22,849 bases of DNA from a virus. Position 1 is the first letter of the stretch. Each line of letters begins with the position of its first letter. Both the position numbers and the translations under genes were made by a program. Under the pieces are notes generated by a model. It did no database searches and was not told the DNA's origin. It saw only the letters and a list, made by a program, of their open reading frames with translations. Shown piece after piece: positions 13,351 through 19,672 of this stretch. The DNA is taken from positions 1-22,849 of IMG/VR virus record IMGVR_UViG_3300046516_001288; one strand, 5' to 3'.

Positions 13351-14193
13351 GTGGCATCCATCCCTTCAGACATCGAACGCGCCGCTCTGGTGGGCTTCAA
13401 GGTGTTTCCAACGTCCCGTTCCAGTCGTGCCGCCGCTTATCCCGGCGCGCATCTGGCGGCGACCGACGACCTGAACCAGATCGCGCGTTGGTGCCGGGAG
13501 TATCCGCGTTGCAACTGGCGCCTCATCTTCGGCCCCTCGGGGCTTTGGGGACTCGATGTCGATGCCGCCGGGCCAACCCACGCGGCGGACGGAATCGCGG
13601 CGTTGCGAGCGCTGGTCGCCGTCCATGGCGCCTTGCCGCCACGCCCCACCTCGCTTTCCGGCGGCGGTGGTTACGGGCTGATATTTCGCCACAATGGCGA
13701 GCGGATCATCGGCAGGACCGGCTACCCGGCGCCAGGGATCGATCCACGCCGGGGTATGCTGTCCCTCACAATCCCGCCCTCCATCCATATCGTGACCCGC
13801 CAGCCCTACCGATGGGCGCGCGGTTGGGCGCCGTGGGATGTGGCGCCCCCCATCGCGCCGGGCTGGCTGGTCAGGCTGGTCGAGATGCCGCCCGAACCAA
13901 AGCGGGTGGCAGTGGTGATCGATACCTCGGACCAGGCGCGCCGCCGGCTGTATCGCGCGGCCCTGGCGGTGATCGACGCGCCGCCGGGGTCGCGTAACGA
14001 AACCCTGAACCGACGGGCCTACCAGATCGGCCGGATGATCGGCGCCGGGTTGCTCGGCGAGATGGAGGCGGTCGAGGCCCTCTACGGCGCCGCGCGACAG
14101 GCCGGGCTGGACCACGTGGAGACACGCGACACCATCCGCTCCGGGATCAGCTCGGGCCGGCGCAATCCCATGGGGGCCGGCGATGGAAGATGA
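13351..14193 (+). CDS. PrimPol-domain primase-polymerase
   Basis: The GTG at 13351 begins 3 bases after the helicase stop, and no better start is visible. The product has 280 residues. The N-terminal two thirds match the bifunctional primase-polymerase domain. ALVGFKVFPT opens the fold, GLDVDAAG at about 68-75 carries the acidic metal-binding pair, and LSGGGGYGLIFRH at about 105 is the conserved SGGxG motif. The last 90 residues are helical, with RRAYQIGRMIGAGLL and TIRSGISSGRRNP, typical of the region that follows in such primases. It overlaps the VapE-like ATPase by 11 bases, so primase and helicase functions are split over two coupled genes. Confidence 0.8.
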   Translation: MASIPSDIERAALVGFKVFPTSRSSRAAAYPGAHLAATDDLNQIARWCREYPRCNWRLIFGPSGLWGLDVDAAGPTHAADGIAALRALVAVHGALPPRPTSLSGGGGYGLIFRHNGERIIGRTGYPAPGIDPRRGMLSLTIPPSIHIVTRQPYRWARGWAPWDVAPPIAPGWLVRLVEMPPEPKRVAVVIDTSDQARRRLYRAALAVIDAPPGSRNETLNRRAYQIGRMIGAGLLGEMEAVEALYGAARQAGLDHVETRDTIRSGISSGRRNPMGAGDGR

Positions 14194-15535
14194 CGAGCCG
14201 CCACCCACGGATGCGGTGGATAACGTGGTCCCGATCACCGCCGCCCCAAAACCGTCCTGGGTCGGTCGCCTGCACCACACCAGGGAAGGCGAGGTCCACC
14301 CGACCTTGGCCAACGCGCTGATCATCATGGCGCACGATCCAAGGTTCCGAGGCACGCTCGGCCATAACCTGTTCACCGACCGACGCATGCTCATGCGCGA
14401 GGCGCCGCCATCGGAGGACAGCGGGTTCCTGATGCCAGGACCCTATCCACGCTTCTGGCAGGATGAGGACATCTCGCTGGTGCAGGCTTACATGCAACGC
14501 GTCTGGGCACCCCGGTTCCAGCGTAACACGATCTCCGACGCGATGGCCGTCACCGCCATGTCGCACCCATTCCATCCCGTGCGCGACTGGCTCGATACAC
14601 TGAAATGGGACGGAACCAAACGGCTGGACAACTGGCTGACGAACGCCTTCGACGCCCGCAACGACGAGATCCAGGGCACCGACGCATGGCGACAACGCCA
14701 CGGCTATTTCCAGGCCATCGGTGCCAAATTCCTGATCGCCGCCGTGCGCCGGGTGCGTTGCCCTGGTTGTAAATTCGATTCCATGCTGATCCTGGAAGGG
14801 CCGCAACGCATCGGCAAAAGCACCGCGCTCCTGACCTTGTTCAGCCGTGAATGGTTTTCCGACGCGGTGCCCCTGGATCTCGCCAACCGGGATGCCGCCA
14901 TCGCCCTGCATGGCCTGTGGTGCCTGGAATTCGCTGAGATCGAGCACCTGGTCAGAACCGAGGTGGAGACAATCAAGGCGTTCCTGTCCCGTTCGGTCGA
15001 TCATTACCGGCCAGTGCATGGGCGCGACTTCGTCGACCGGCCACGCCAGGGCGTATTGGCGGGGACCACGAACAGTGACGACTATCTACGGGATCAGACT
15101 GGCAACAGCCGCATGTGGCCGGTGCCGTGCCAGTCCGTGGATCTCCACTGGCTGGTCGTCAACCGCGATCAATTATGGGCCGAAGCCGCCGCGCGCGAAG
15201 ACAGCGGGGAAAACCTCTGGCTGGATGACCAGGATTTACAGAACGCGGCCAGTGAAACCACGGAATCCCGCATGTCGGAAGAAGTCTGGCAGCCAGCGGT
15301 CGTCCGTTGGCTCACCGACCCCGCGACCAATCTGGTCGAGCCAGTAACCTCCTCCCGAGTGCTCGAGGAAGCCATCGGGATGCCAAAGGAACGGATGACC
15401 AAGGCAGCCTCCATGCGGGCAGGCGCCGTCCTTCGCTCCCTCGGGTGGGAACGGCACTGGGAATCAACACCCGAAACCAGTGGAAAAAAAGGCCACTCCA
15501 CCAGGGTCTGGCGACCGCCCAAAGAAGGCACGTGA
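14183..15535 (+). CDS. VapE-type replicative ATPase/helicase
   Basis: The product has 450 residues. Walker A is GPQRIGKST at 206-214. Upstream, HPVRDWLDTLKWDGTKRLDNWL is the signature of the virulence-associated E (D5-like) ATPase family. A Cys pair CPGC lies at about 193-196. Downstream, LWCLEFAEIEHL carries the Walker B acidic residues, VETIKAFLSRSVDHYR follows, and GTTNSDDYLRDQTGNSRMWP holds the sensor and arginine-finger region. The C-terminal 100 residues look like a winged helix for DNA binding (RMTKAASMRAGAVLRSLGW). It probably unwinds DNA at the origin together with the PrimPol protein. The nearby repeat array supports this. Confidence 0.85.
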   Translation: MEDDEPPPTDAVDNVVPITAAPKPSWVGRLHHTREGEVHPTLANALIIMAHDPRFRGTLGHNLFTDRRMLMREAPPSEDSGFLMPGPYPRFWQDEDISLVQAYMQRVWAPRFQRNTISDAMAVTAMSHPFHPVRDWLDTLKWDGTKRLDNWLTNAFDARNDEIQGTDAWRQRHGYFQAIGAKFLIAAVRRVRCPGCKFDSMLILEGPQRIGKSTALLTLFSREWFSDAVPLDLANRDAAIALHGLWCLEFAEIEHLVRTEVETIKAFLSRSVDHYRPVHGRDFVDRPRQGVLAGTTNSDDYLRDQTGNSRMWPVPCQSVDLHWLVVNRDQLWAEAAAREDSGENLWLDDQDLQNAASETTESRMSEEVWQPAVVRWLTDPATNLVEPVTSSRVLEEAIGMPKERMTKAASMRAGAVLRSLGWERHWESTPETSGKKGHSTRVWRPPKEGT

Positions 15536-15560
15536 TGAGGCACGTGATGAGGCACGTAAT
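15527..15560 (+). repeat. Tandem GGCACGTGATGA repeat at the VapE 3' end
   Basis: Two perfect 12-base copies (15527-15538 and 15539-15550) are followed by a partial third (15551-15560). Each full copy contains the palindrome CACGTG. The VapE stop codon lies in the first copy. It borders the putative origin. Confidence 0.75.
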
Positions 15561-15562
15561 TG

Positions 15563-15813
15563 AGGTGGTGGGAAAATGTCTCGGATATCTCGTGCCCAGA
15601 GAAAGGTGGTGGAATCACCGAAAAAGACCGCCAATTCCACCACCTGTATATATATATAGATAGGTGGTGGTATAGGTGGTGGAATAAAAAACGTATGCAT
15701 ATCAATCATAACACCACCTCCACCACCTCCACCACCTGTTACGCATTGCTTACGTGGGTGTGCCTGCAAGAACCCTATAGAAAAGACTTCAGAAATGGCT
15801 GTGGAGGTGGTGG
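15563..15813. repeat. Candidate replication origin: AGGTGGTGG iterons and TA tract
   Basis: Nine copies of AGGTGGTGG are visible. Forward copies start at 15563, 15604, 15662, 15674 and 15805. Reverse copies lie at 15637-15645, 15711-15719 (one mismatch), 15720-15728 and 15729-15737. Inverted pairs flank short loops: AGGTGGTGGAAT at 15604-15615 pairs perfectly with 15634-15645. Copies at 15637 and 15662 flank TATATATATATA (15647-15658). The copies at 15662 and 15674 form a 12-base tandem, and the three reverse copies form a 9-base tandem. The segment 15536-15919 holds no convincing gene and is much more AT-rich in places than its surroundings. Repeats plus an easily melted tract next to primase and helicase genes are typical of an origin, where an initiator binds. 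The function is inferred. Confidence 0.65.
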
Positions 15814-15830
15814 GGTGGATGGTTTTCGAC

Positions 15831-15869
15831 ACAAAAAAAACCGCCGCCAAGGGGGAAGGCGGCGGCGGT
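15831..15869 (-). terminator. Rho-independent terminator for the leftward accessory operon
   Basis: ACCGCCGCC (15840-15848) pairs with GGCGGCGGT (15861-15869). Read leftward, the hairpin is followed by a run of eight or nine T before GTG. It lies 51 bases past the stop at 15920. On the plus strand no T-run follows, so it acts in one direction. Confidence 0.85.
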
Positions 15870-15919
15870 CGGAGTGGATCGTGGTGACAGTCGCGAGGCG
15901 GCCCCGCGACGGACGGAGA

Positions 15920-16516
15920 TTAACCCAGAACGAAGTTCAGGCCCATGGCTGACAGGTGCTCAAGCGCCACGGCGGCGGACGCGCGTTGCTCGGCGGTGGG
16001 CGGTTCGGGTAGCAGGACGTCAACCCACCGGCCCTCGCTCGCGCCGGTCAGGTCCAACGGCCTGAACCCGGTCACCTTGCCCGTCGCGTCCCGCATGATC
16101 TCCCGCTCCTCATGCGCCGTTCGCCGTTCGTCGCCGTCACGATAGACAACCTGCGCCATGACGATCTCGACACGATCCTCGGCCTCACGGATCGGGACCG
16201 CGTCTATCCGCGCATCATGTTCGGCCTCGGTCTCGCCAAACCGCCTCGGCACGTCGCGCATCCATGCCTCGGTGATGAAAGCGAAGCCCTCAGCGTCATG
16301 GGCGGCGCAATACGCGCGCAGGTAAAGCGCCACCGTTTCCTTCCCCAGGCCAGGCGGCGGCGTGCAGACGACGCGCCGATCGCCAGGGAGGTGGATCACC
16401 AGGATGGTCGCGCATGATCCCTGTTCGAGGATCATGCGCCTGGCGAACTCAATGTCGAAGCGCACCTGCCTGGCCCACCGCTCGGGTCCGCGTGCCCGCT
16501 TTGGTTTCGCGCTCAT
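15920..16516 (-). CDS. 198-residue hypothetical phage protein
   Basis: The preferred start is the ATG at 16516 in an ATGA overlap with the upstream stop; GAGGGA lies 11 bases before it. The open frame continues 55 codons further, but only across the upstream HTH gene. The protein begins MSAKPKRARGPERWARQ and then has a mixed alpha/beta body (FARRMILEQGSCATILVIHL, VALYLRAYCAAHDAEGFAFI) containing TEAWM. Two segments rich in Glu and Arg follow. There is no catalytic motif, and I do not recognise the family with certainty. It is the last gene of the five-gene leftward operon, just before the terminator. Confidence 0.65.
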   Translation of the reverse strand: MSAKPKRARGPERWARQVRFDIEFARRMILEQGSCATILVIHLPGDRRVVCTPPPGLGKETVALYLRAYCAAHDAEGFAFITEAWMRDVPRRFGETEAEHDARIDAVPIREAEDRVEIVMAQVVYRDGDERRTAHEEREIMRDATGKVTGFRPLDLTGASEGRWVDVLLPEPPTAEQRASAAVALEHLSAMGLNFVLG

Positions 16517-16809
16517 GACTCGCGATCCCTCAGTGACGGGGCGGGATGCGCGTGGCGGAATGCCGCGAGACCCTCGAGCCACGCCAACAGCGCCGGAGGG
16601 ACAGGCGAGCGACCCAGGCCCCAGTTCCGCGTGGTCGACGGGCTGGTCCGTAGTTCGACGGCCAGGGTACCATACGTCCACCGCAACGCCCTCAGGGCCG
16701 CCTGGAGACGCTCAGGGGGCGCCGGGAGGGCAGAGGGCTCTGGAGGGGCCTGCTCCCGCTCCAGGGCCTGATGCGCGGGGATCAGGGGGCGGAGAGGGCT
16801 GCCGCTCAC
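16513..16809 (-). CDS. Mini helix-turn-helix protein, copy 1
   Basis: This starts with a GTG at 16809 in a GTGA overlap with the upstream stop, and GAGG lies 4 bases before it. The product has 98 residues. The first 30 residues are rich in Pro and Ala. Then comes a domain with ALRALRW, a turn region around AVELRTSPSTTRNWGLG and the signature PPALLAWLEGLAAF. The domain is about half identical to that of the gene at 17313-17531 in the same operon. The pattern fits a small HTH protein whose DNA-recognition helix is STTRNW. A regulator role is inferred. Confidence 0.65.
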   Translation of the reverse strand: MSGSPLRPLIPAHQALEREQAPPEPSALPAPPERLQAALRALRWTYGTLAVELRTSPSTTRNWGLGRSPVPPALLAWLEGLAAFRHAHPAPSLRDRES

Positions 16810-17279
16810 GGGGCCTCACCAGCGGACTCGAACGATTGGACCCAGAGAGCATCAATCTCCGACGGTCCGCGATAGTGCCCGATCGGTCGGTCATCCTCCG
16901 GCACCCCGGACAACACCAGATCCAGAAACCGGCTTTCGTGCTCCGATCGCCGCCGCGCCTGACGGGCGCGGAAGGTGGAAACTTCCCAGAAGGGCCGATC
17001 GTCGATCGTGAACGATGATGCCTTGGTTCGGTGCCACGCGGCGATGCGTGCCTCGAACTCAGCGGCGTGCTTCTTGTTCACGCGGTCCCGCTCCGCGATG
17101 AGCGAGACGACCTTGGCGGCCCGCCTGTCCATCGACGTCGCCAACGCATCCTCGCGTTGCTCGCGGGCGATCGACCGGCGCGCCTCGTTGATCAACTGCG
17201 CGGCGCACTGACGCCACCACGGCAGGACCAACTGACGCAGTAACAACTTCGTGTCAGCTTTGTTCAGTTTCTTGGTCAT
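16806..17279 (-). CDS. 157-residue hypothetical protein
   Basis: The ATG at 17279 has AGGAG 8 bases upstream. The protein is strongly charged and mostly helical. MTKKLNKADTKLLLRQLVLP opens it, a long Arg/Glu/Ala coiled-coil-like region spans about 30-80 (DRRAAKVVSLIAERDRVNKK), and the C-terminus has more aromatic residues (RPFWEVSTFRARQ, IDALWVQSF). No known motif is found. It sits between the two mini-HTH genes and overlaps the second by 4 bases, so it is expressed with them. Confidence 0.65.
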   Translation of the reverse strand: MTKKLNKADTKLLLRQLVLPWWRQCAAQLINEARRSIAREQREDALATSMDRRAAKVVSLIAERDRVNKKHAAEFEARIAAWHRTKASSFTIDDRPFWEVSTFRARQARRRSEHESRFLDLVLSGVPEDDRPIGHYRGPSEIDALWVQSFESAGEAP

Positions 17280-17312
17280 ATCGGTATCTCCTGTTGGTGT
17301 GGTGGCGTGGTG

Positions 17313-17531
17313 TCAGGCGGCGGGTCCAGGTGGTGGCGGATTGGCGTTGACGAAGGCCGCGAGCAGCTCGAGCCACTCGAGCAAGGCGGGCGGCGGATCG
17401 TTCTGGCCACTCAACCAACGCCGGATCGTTCGTTCATTGATGGCCAGCATCTCGGACAATTCTCGCGGACCCCAGCGCAGGCCCCGCAAGGCGAGGGAGA
17501 AGCGCGCCGCGCTCGACAGGTGGCTGCTCAT
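17313..17531 (-). CDS. Mini helix-turn-helix protein, copy 2
   Basis: The ATG at 17531 is in an ATGA overlap with the upstream stop; an open frame further upstream lies over that gene. The product has 72 residues. FSLALRGLRWGPRELSEMLA, with NERTIRRWLSG as recognition helix, reads as a classic XRE-like helix-turn-helix. PPALLEWLELLAAF follows and the end is Pro-rich. It is the paralogue of the 98-residue protein downstream but lacks the Pro-rich N-terminus. Its HTH is closer to consensus than the other copy. It may regulate this operon. Confidence 0.7.
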   Translation of the reverse strand: MSSHLSSAARFSLALRGLRWGPRELSEMLAINERTIRRWLSGQNDPPPALLEWLELLAAFVNANPPPPGPAA

Positions 17532-18298
17532 ATCGCCACCCCGTTCCGCCTGAAGGTCACGCCAGCGCGGCGCTTGGCGCCACGGCCTTGCGTGCTGTGG
17601 TCGGGGATCATGATGCTGTTGCGGCCCTTGCCGGACGTGCCGGAGCAGAGAAGGCAATGGTCACACGTCGTCACCTTGCCACCTTCGGCACTGGCGGGGC
17701 ACAGCGACTCGCCAGACTGCTTCGCCCAGTCAACCGCCGGTGCGACACGGAAGGTGCGCCAGCCAGCAGCTCGCGCTTCGTTCGCCTCTTCAATGCTGTC
17801 GGCGCTCGCCATGACGTAAGCCTGTAGCCATGCGGCATGCGGCGCGCGCCACTGGTGCGTGTAACCGGTGCGGCCCTTGGAGCGGGACAGCATGGCATCC
17901 CAGATGTGGCTCGGAACGGCGGCCGGGTCACCGTAGGTGCCCATGCGAATGAGGCGGCCAGCGAAGGTGGCTGACAGATCGGCCTCGGCGCATACATCGT
18001 AAACGCCACGGGCATAGGCGGAGTAAACCACCGAAACACCCTGACCCAGATTGACGTAACAAGTGCGCGAACCGGCGACGCGGCCGTTGTCGGCATAGGT
18101 TCCCTGGTGCTTGCAGTCGCCACAGATGGTTGACGCCGCGCCGGAACGGGCCGCGAGCACAGGATGGAGGTCGTCATTCAGGACGTAGGTCTGAATCAGA
18201 TCCGCGCCGGTTTTTTCGTTTGATGAGCCATTGAAACCGGTCGCTATCATTACGATGGGCTTCCCGTTCAACATTGATGGGCCGCGATAAATAATCAT
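17528..18298 (-). CDS. Conserved uncharacterised Cys-rich phage protein
   Basis: The start at 18298 is chosen because AGGGA lies 9 bases upstream. The ATG at 18307 directly abuts that site, and an in-frame TTG at 18379 is really the -35 box of the promoter. The product has 256 residues beginning MIIYRGPSMLNGKPIVMIAT. Conserved-looking blocks are ICGDC (58-62), RTCYVNLGQG, MGTYGDPAAVP, GYTHQW, MASADS, AAGWRTFRV and CPASAEGG. The C-terminal cluster C200, C212, C215 and C218 (TTCDHCLLC) plus C59/C62 suggests metal or Fe-S binding. I recognise it as a family found in many phages and prophages with no known function, but cannot confirm its database name. Confidence 0.75.
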   Translation of the reverse strand: MIIYRGPSMLNGKPIVMIATGFNGSSNEKTGADLIQTYVLNDDLHPVLAARSGAASTICGDCKHQGTYADNGRVAGSRTCYVNLGQGVSVVYSAYARGVYDVCAEADLSATFAGRLIRMGTYGDPAAVPSHIWDAMLSRSKGRTGYTHQWRAPHAAWLQAYVMASADSIEEANEARAAGWRTFRVAPAVDWAKQSGESLCPASAEGGKVTTCDHCLLCSGTSGKGRNSIMIPDHSTQGRGAKRRAGVTFRRNGVAI

Positions 18299-18350
18299 GA
18301 GGGTCATTCCCTGCGTCGTGACCGGGACCAATTCCCGTGTCGGTGACATG

Positions 18351-18379
18351 GATATACGAAATGGCGTGAAGTTCGTCAA
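18351..18379 (-). promoter_or_regulatory. Promoter of the leftward accessory operon
   Basis: Read leftward, TTGACG (18379-18374), a 17-base spacer and TATATC (18356-18351) form a strong sigma-70-like promoter. It gives a leader of about 45 bases before the ATG at 18298. On the plus strand the 18299-18495 gap also has TTGACA at 18432 and three ATGGCGT(G/C) repeats (18361, 18439, 18473) but no good -10. Confidence 0.65.
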
Positions 18380-18495
18380 TGATTTTCTTTCATGAATGTT
18401 TTCGATGAAACGGGCGATTTTGATCGAGGGATTGACAAATGGCGTCAGGTCAGTGTCATTGACCCATAAATCATGGCGTGGGATTCAGTCTCAGG

Positions 18496-18903
18496 ATGAG
18501 TGCCAGCACGCAAGAACAGCCCAGAAAGGCTTTCGGGGTTCGCGGAGGCCTGTCCAGCGGATCATGGAAGCCGGGTCAGTCGGGCAATCCGAACGGCCGC
18601 GCCAAGCCGCTCGTGGACGTTGCCGCCCTCGCGCGTAAGCATGGGCCGAAAGCCATCGAGATAGTCGCCGGCATCATGATGCGGGACAAGGACAGCAAGG
18701 TCAGGCTGGCGGCCGCTGTCGCGTTGTTGGATCGTGGGTTCGGCCGGCCCAAGCAGGAAATTGAGACGACGGGCAATCAGACGATTGAGCTGCACTTAGT
18801 GGCCGCGCGCGTGATCTCACAGGAGCTGCTGGCCTCGGCCGATGCGCCGCCTGTCATCGAGCATGCGGCGGTGACGAGCGATACCGATGCGCCGACGGAA
18901 TGA
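18496..18903 (+). CDS. Small terminase subunit-like protein (DUF5681-type)
   Basis: The ATG at 18496 directly follows TCAGG; a GTG at 18478 would add six residues. The product has 135 residues. The motif SSGSWKPGQSGNPNGRAK near residues 19-36 is the hallmark of DUF5681-type proteins, often found directly before large terminase genes and believed to act as small terminase subunits. A helical region follows (AALARKHGPKAIEIVAGIMM, VRLAAAVALLDRGFGRP). In this window a few tiny genes separate it from TerL. If it is the small subunit, it should bind the packaging start site, perhaps within or near its own gene. The start of the rightward packaging operon is here. Confidence 0.65.
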   Translation: MSASTQEQPRKAFGVRGGLSSGSWKPGQSGNPNGRAKPLVDVAALARKHGPKAIEIVAGIMMRDKDSKVRLAAAVALLDRGFGRPKQEIETTGNQTIELHLVAARVISQELLASADAPPVIEHAAVTSDTDAPTE

Positions 18904-19012
18904 GTATGTCGTGCCATTTCGCGAGCCATGCGCGAACGAATCGGGAACAACTAACGCTCATACAAACCTCGGATGCATCCGTAAACGACCGATTGATCAG
19001 GTGGCCGCATGA
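18887..19012 (+). CDS. 41-residue hypothetical protein
   Basis: The frame MRRRNEYVVPFREPCANESG continues to IDQVAA and overlaps the end of the terminase-like gene by 17 bases. Its stop overlaps the next ATG (ATGA at 19009-19012). A competing frame from 18900 runs through to 19229 without a stop, but coupling and sequence style favour this reading. No function is visible. Confidence 0.45.
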   Translation: MRRRNEYVVPFREPCANESGTTNAHTNLGCIRKRPIDQVAA

Positions 19013-19065
19013 CTTATGCTACGGACACAGGGGTTATCCGCAGAAGCGTGACGATAGCGGTATGA
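19009..19065 (+). CDS. 18-residue peptide
   Basis: The frame MTYATDTGVIRRSVTIAV has ATGA overlaps at both ends (19009-19012 and 19062-19065). Its reality rests only on those overlaps. It may instead be a translational bridge between its neighbours. Confidence 0.3.
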   Translation: MTYATDTGVIRRSVTIAV

Positions 19066-19229
19066 CAAAGCGTCGTTGTCTGGCGTGTTGGTCATGGTTC
19101 AGCGCCAGTGGCCCGGACGTCACCGTGTGTCCCGCCTGCCGAGCACACGCAAGACATACACACGTAAGACATACATACGTGCACATGTCAGCGCCGGCCG
19201 CATGCCCCCCCACCAAGGCCGTCTGGTGA
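19062..19229 (+). CDS. Zinc-ribbon small protein
   Basis: The preferred start is the ATG at 19062 in an ATGA overlap. The product has 55 residues: MTKRRCLACWSWF, a short loop and CPACR form a four-Cys zinc ribbon. Compact proteins of this type are frequent in phages near the terminase genes. The tail contains two copies of a RHT(H/Y)V repeat encoded by a 15-base tandem duplication. A longer frame from 18900 (109 residues) is less likely. Confidence 0.55.
   Translation: MTKRRCLACWSWFSASGPDVTVCPACRAHARHTHVRHTYVHMSAPAACPPTKAVW
19151..19180 (+). repeat. 15-bp tandem duplication in coding sequence
   Basis: AAGACATACACACGT (19151-19165) is followed directly by AAGACATACATACGT (19166-19180), with one difference. 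It keeps the reading frame of the zinc-ribbon protein. Confidence 0.8.
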
Positions 19230-19295
19230 TGGCACTGGCCCCCCTCCCAAATTCCCCACCAAAATCCCACAACATCGTTACGCAATGTCAACGTC

Positions 19296-19478
19296 ATGAG
19301 TGACATGTATCCACGGCGTTGTGATTACCATTTGGGTGATGATTGGTGGCCAGGGCGGGAGACTGTTGAGGTTATCGTTCCGGAGGAAGAGCGTGCGATT
19401 GATACCGGGCTGCTTGATCAGTTTGGTGTTCCCATCAGGCGTTACCCGGTGCGTCGTCCGTTGGGTTTCTGTCGGTGA
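19296..19478 (+). CDS. 60-residue conserved-looking phage protein
   Basis: The product has 60 residues: MSDMYPRRCDYHLGDDWWPG, then ETVEVIVPEEERAIDTGLLD and QFGVPIRRYPVRRPLGF. The GLLDQFGxPIxR...RRPxGF pattern is one I associate with a small protein common in phage genomes beside terminase genes; its role is unknown. The stop overlaps the next GTG (GTGA). The 66-base gap before it (19230-19295) holds nothing recognisable. Confidence 0.65.
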   Translation: MSDMYPRRCDYHLGDDWWPGRETVEVIVPEEERAIDTGLLDQFGVPIRRYPVRRPLGFCR

Positions 19479-19672
19479 ACGAGAGCACGCGGCAGTTACT
19501 GGCTGGCATACCCGAGAAGTTGATCAAGGCTTTGCCGGCTGGTTTCACGGTGCTCATACTTCTCAACCTGATGTTCATGGGGGCGTTGACGTATGCCGTC
19601 AGCCACAACACCGAGGCGCGCAACCAACTCCTGAAGACGATCGTTGAGCGTTGCCTGGACAAGCCGGGATGA
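19475..19672 (+). CDS. Small single-pass membrane protein
   Basis: The GTG at 19475 overlaps the upstream stop (GTGA). The product has 65 residues. A basic amphipathic start (GIPEKLIKALPAG) leads into a membrane helix at about 23-43 (FTVLILLNLMFMGALTYAV), then a polar helix (HNTEARNQLLKTIVERCL). This is a common small phage membrane protein type located before TerL. Holin-like activity is possible but unproven. The stop overlaps the TerL ATG (ATGA). Confidence 0.65.
   Translation: MNESTRQLLAGIPEKLIKALPAGFTVLILLNLMFMGALTYAVSHNTEARNQLLKTIVERCLDKPG

Noticed and set aside
13366-14394. 342-codon antisense frame over the PrimPol gene
   Set aside because: Shadow of a well-supported gene; it crosses the PrimPol/VapE junction without any domain signal.
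15535-15663. 42-codon frame following the VapE stop (TGATG overlap)
   Set aside because: Its sequence is produced by the 12-base tandem repeat, the AGGTGGTGG units and the TA tract. It is better read as part of the origin-like region.
15536-15813. CRISPR array
   Set aside because: Repeats are only 9 bases, in both orientations, and irregularly spaced, with no spacers of constant length.
15464-15850. 128-codon minus-strand frame across the iterons
   Set aside because: Low-complexity translation of the repeats, with no ribosome site and no plausible protein.
18299-18379. TTG start at 18379 for the Cys-rich protein
   Set aside because: That TTG is the first part of TTGACG, the -35 of a promoter with a 17-base spacer to TATATC.
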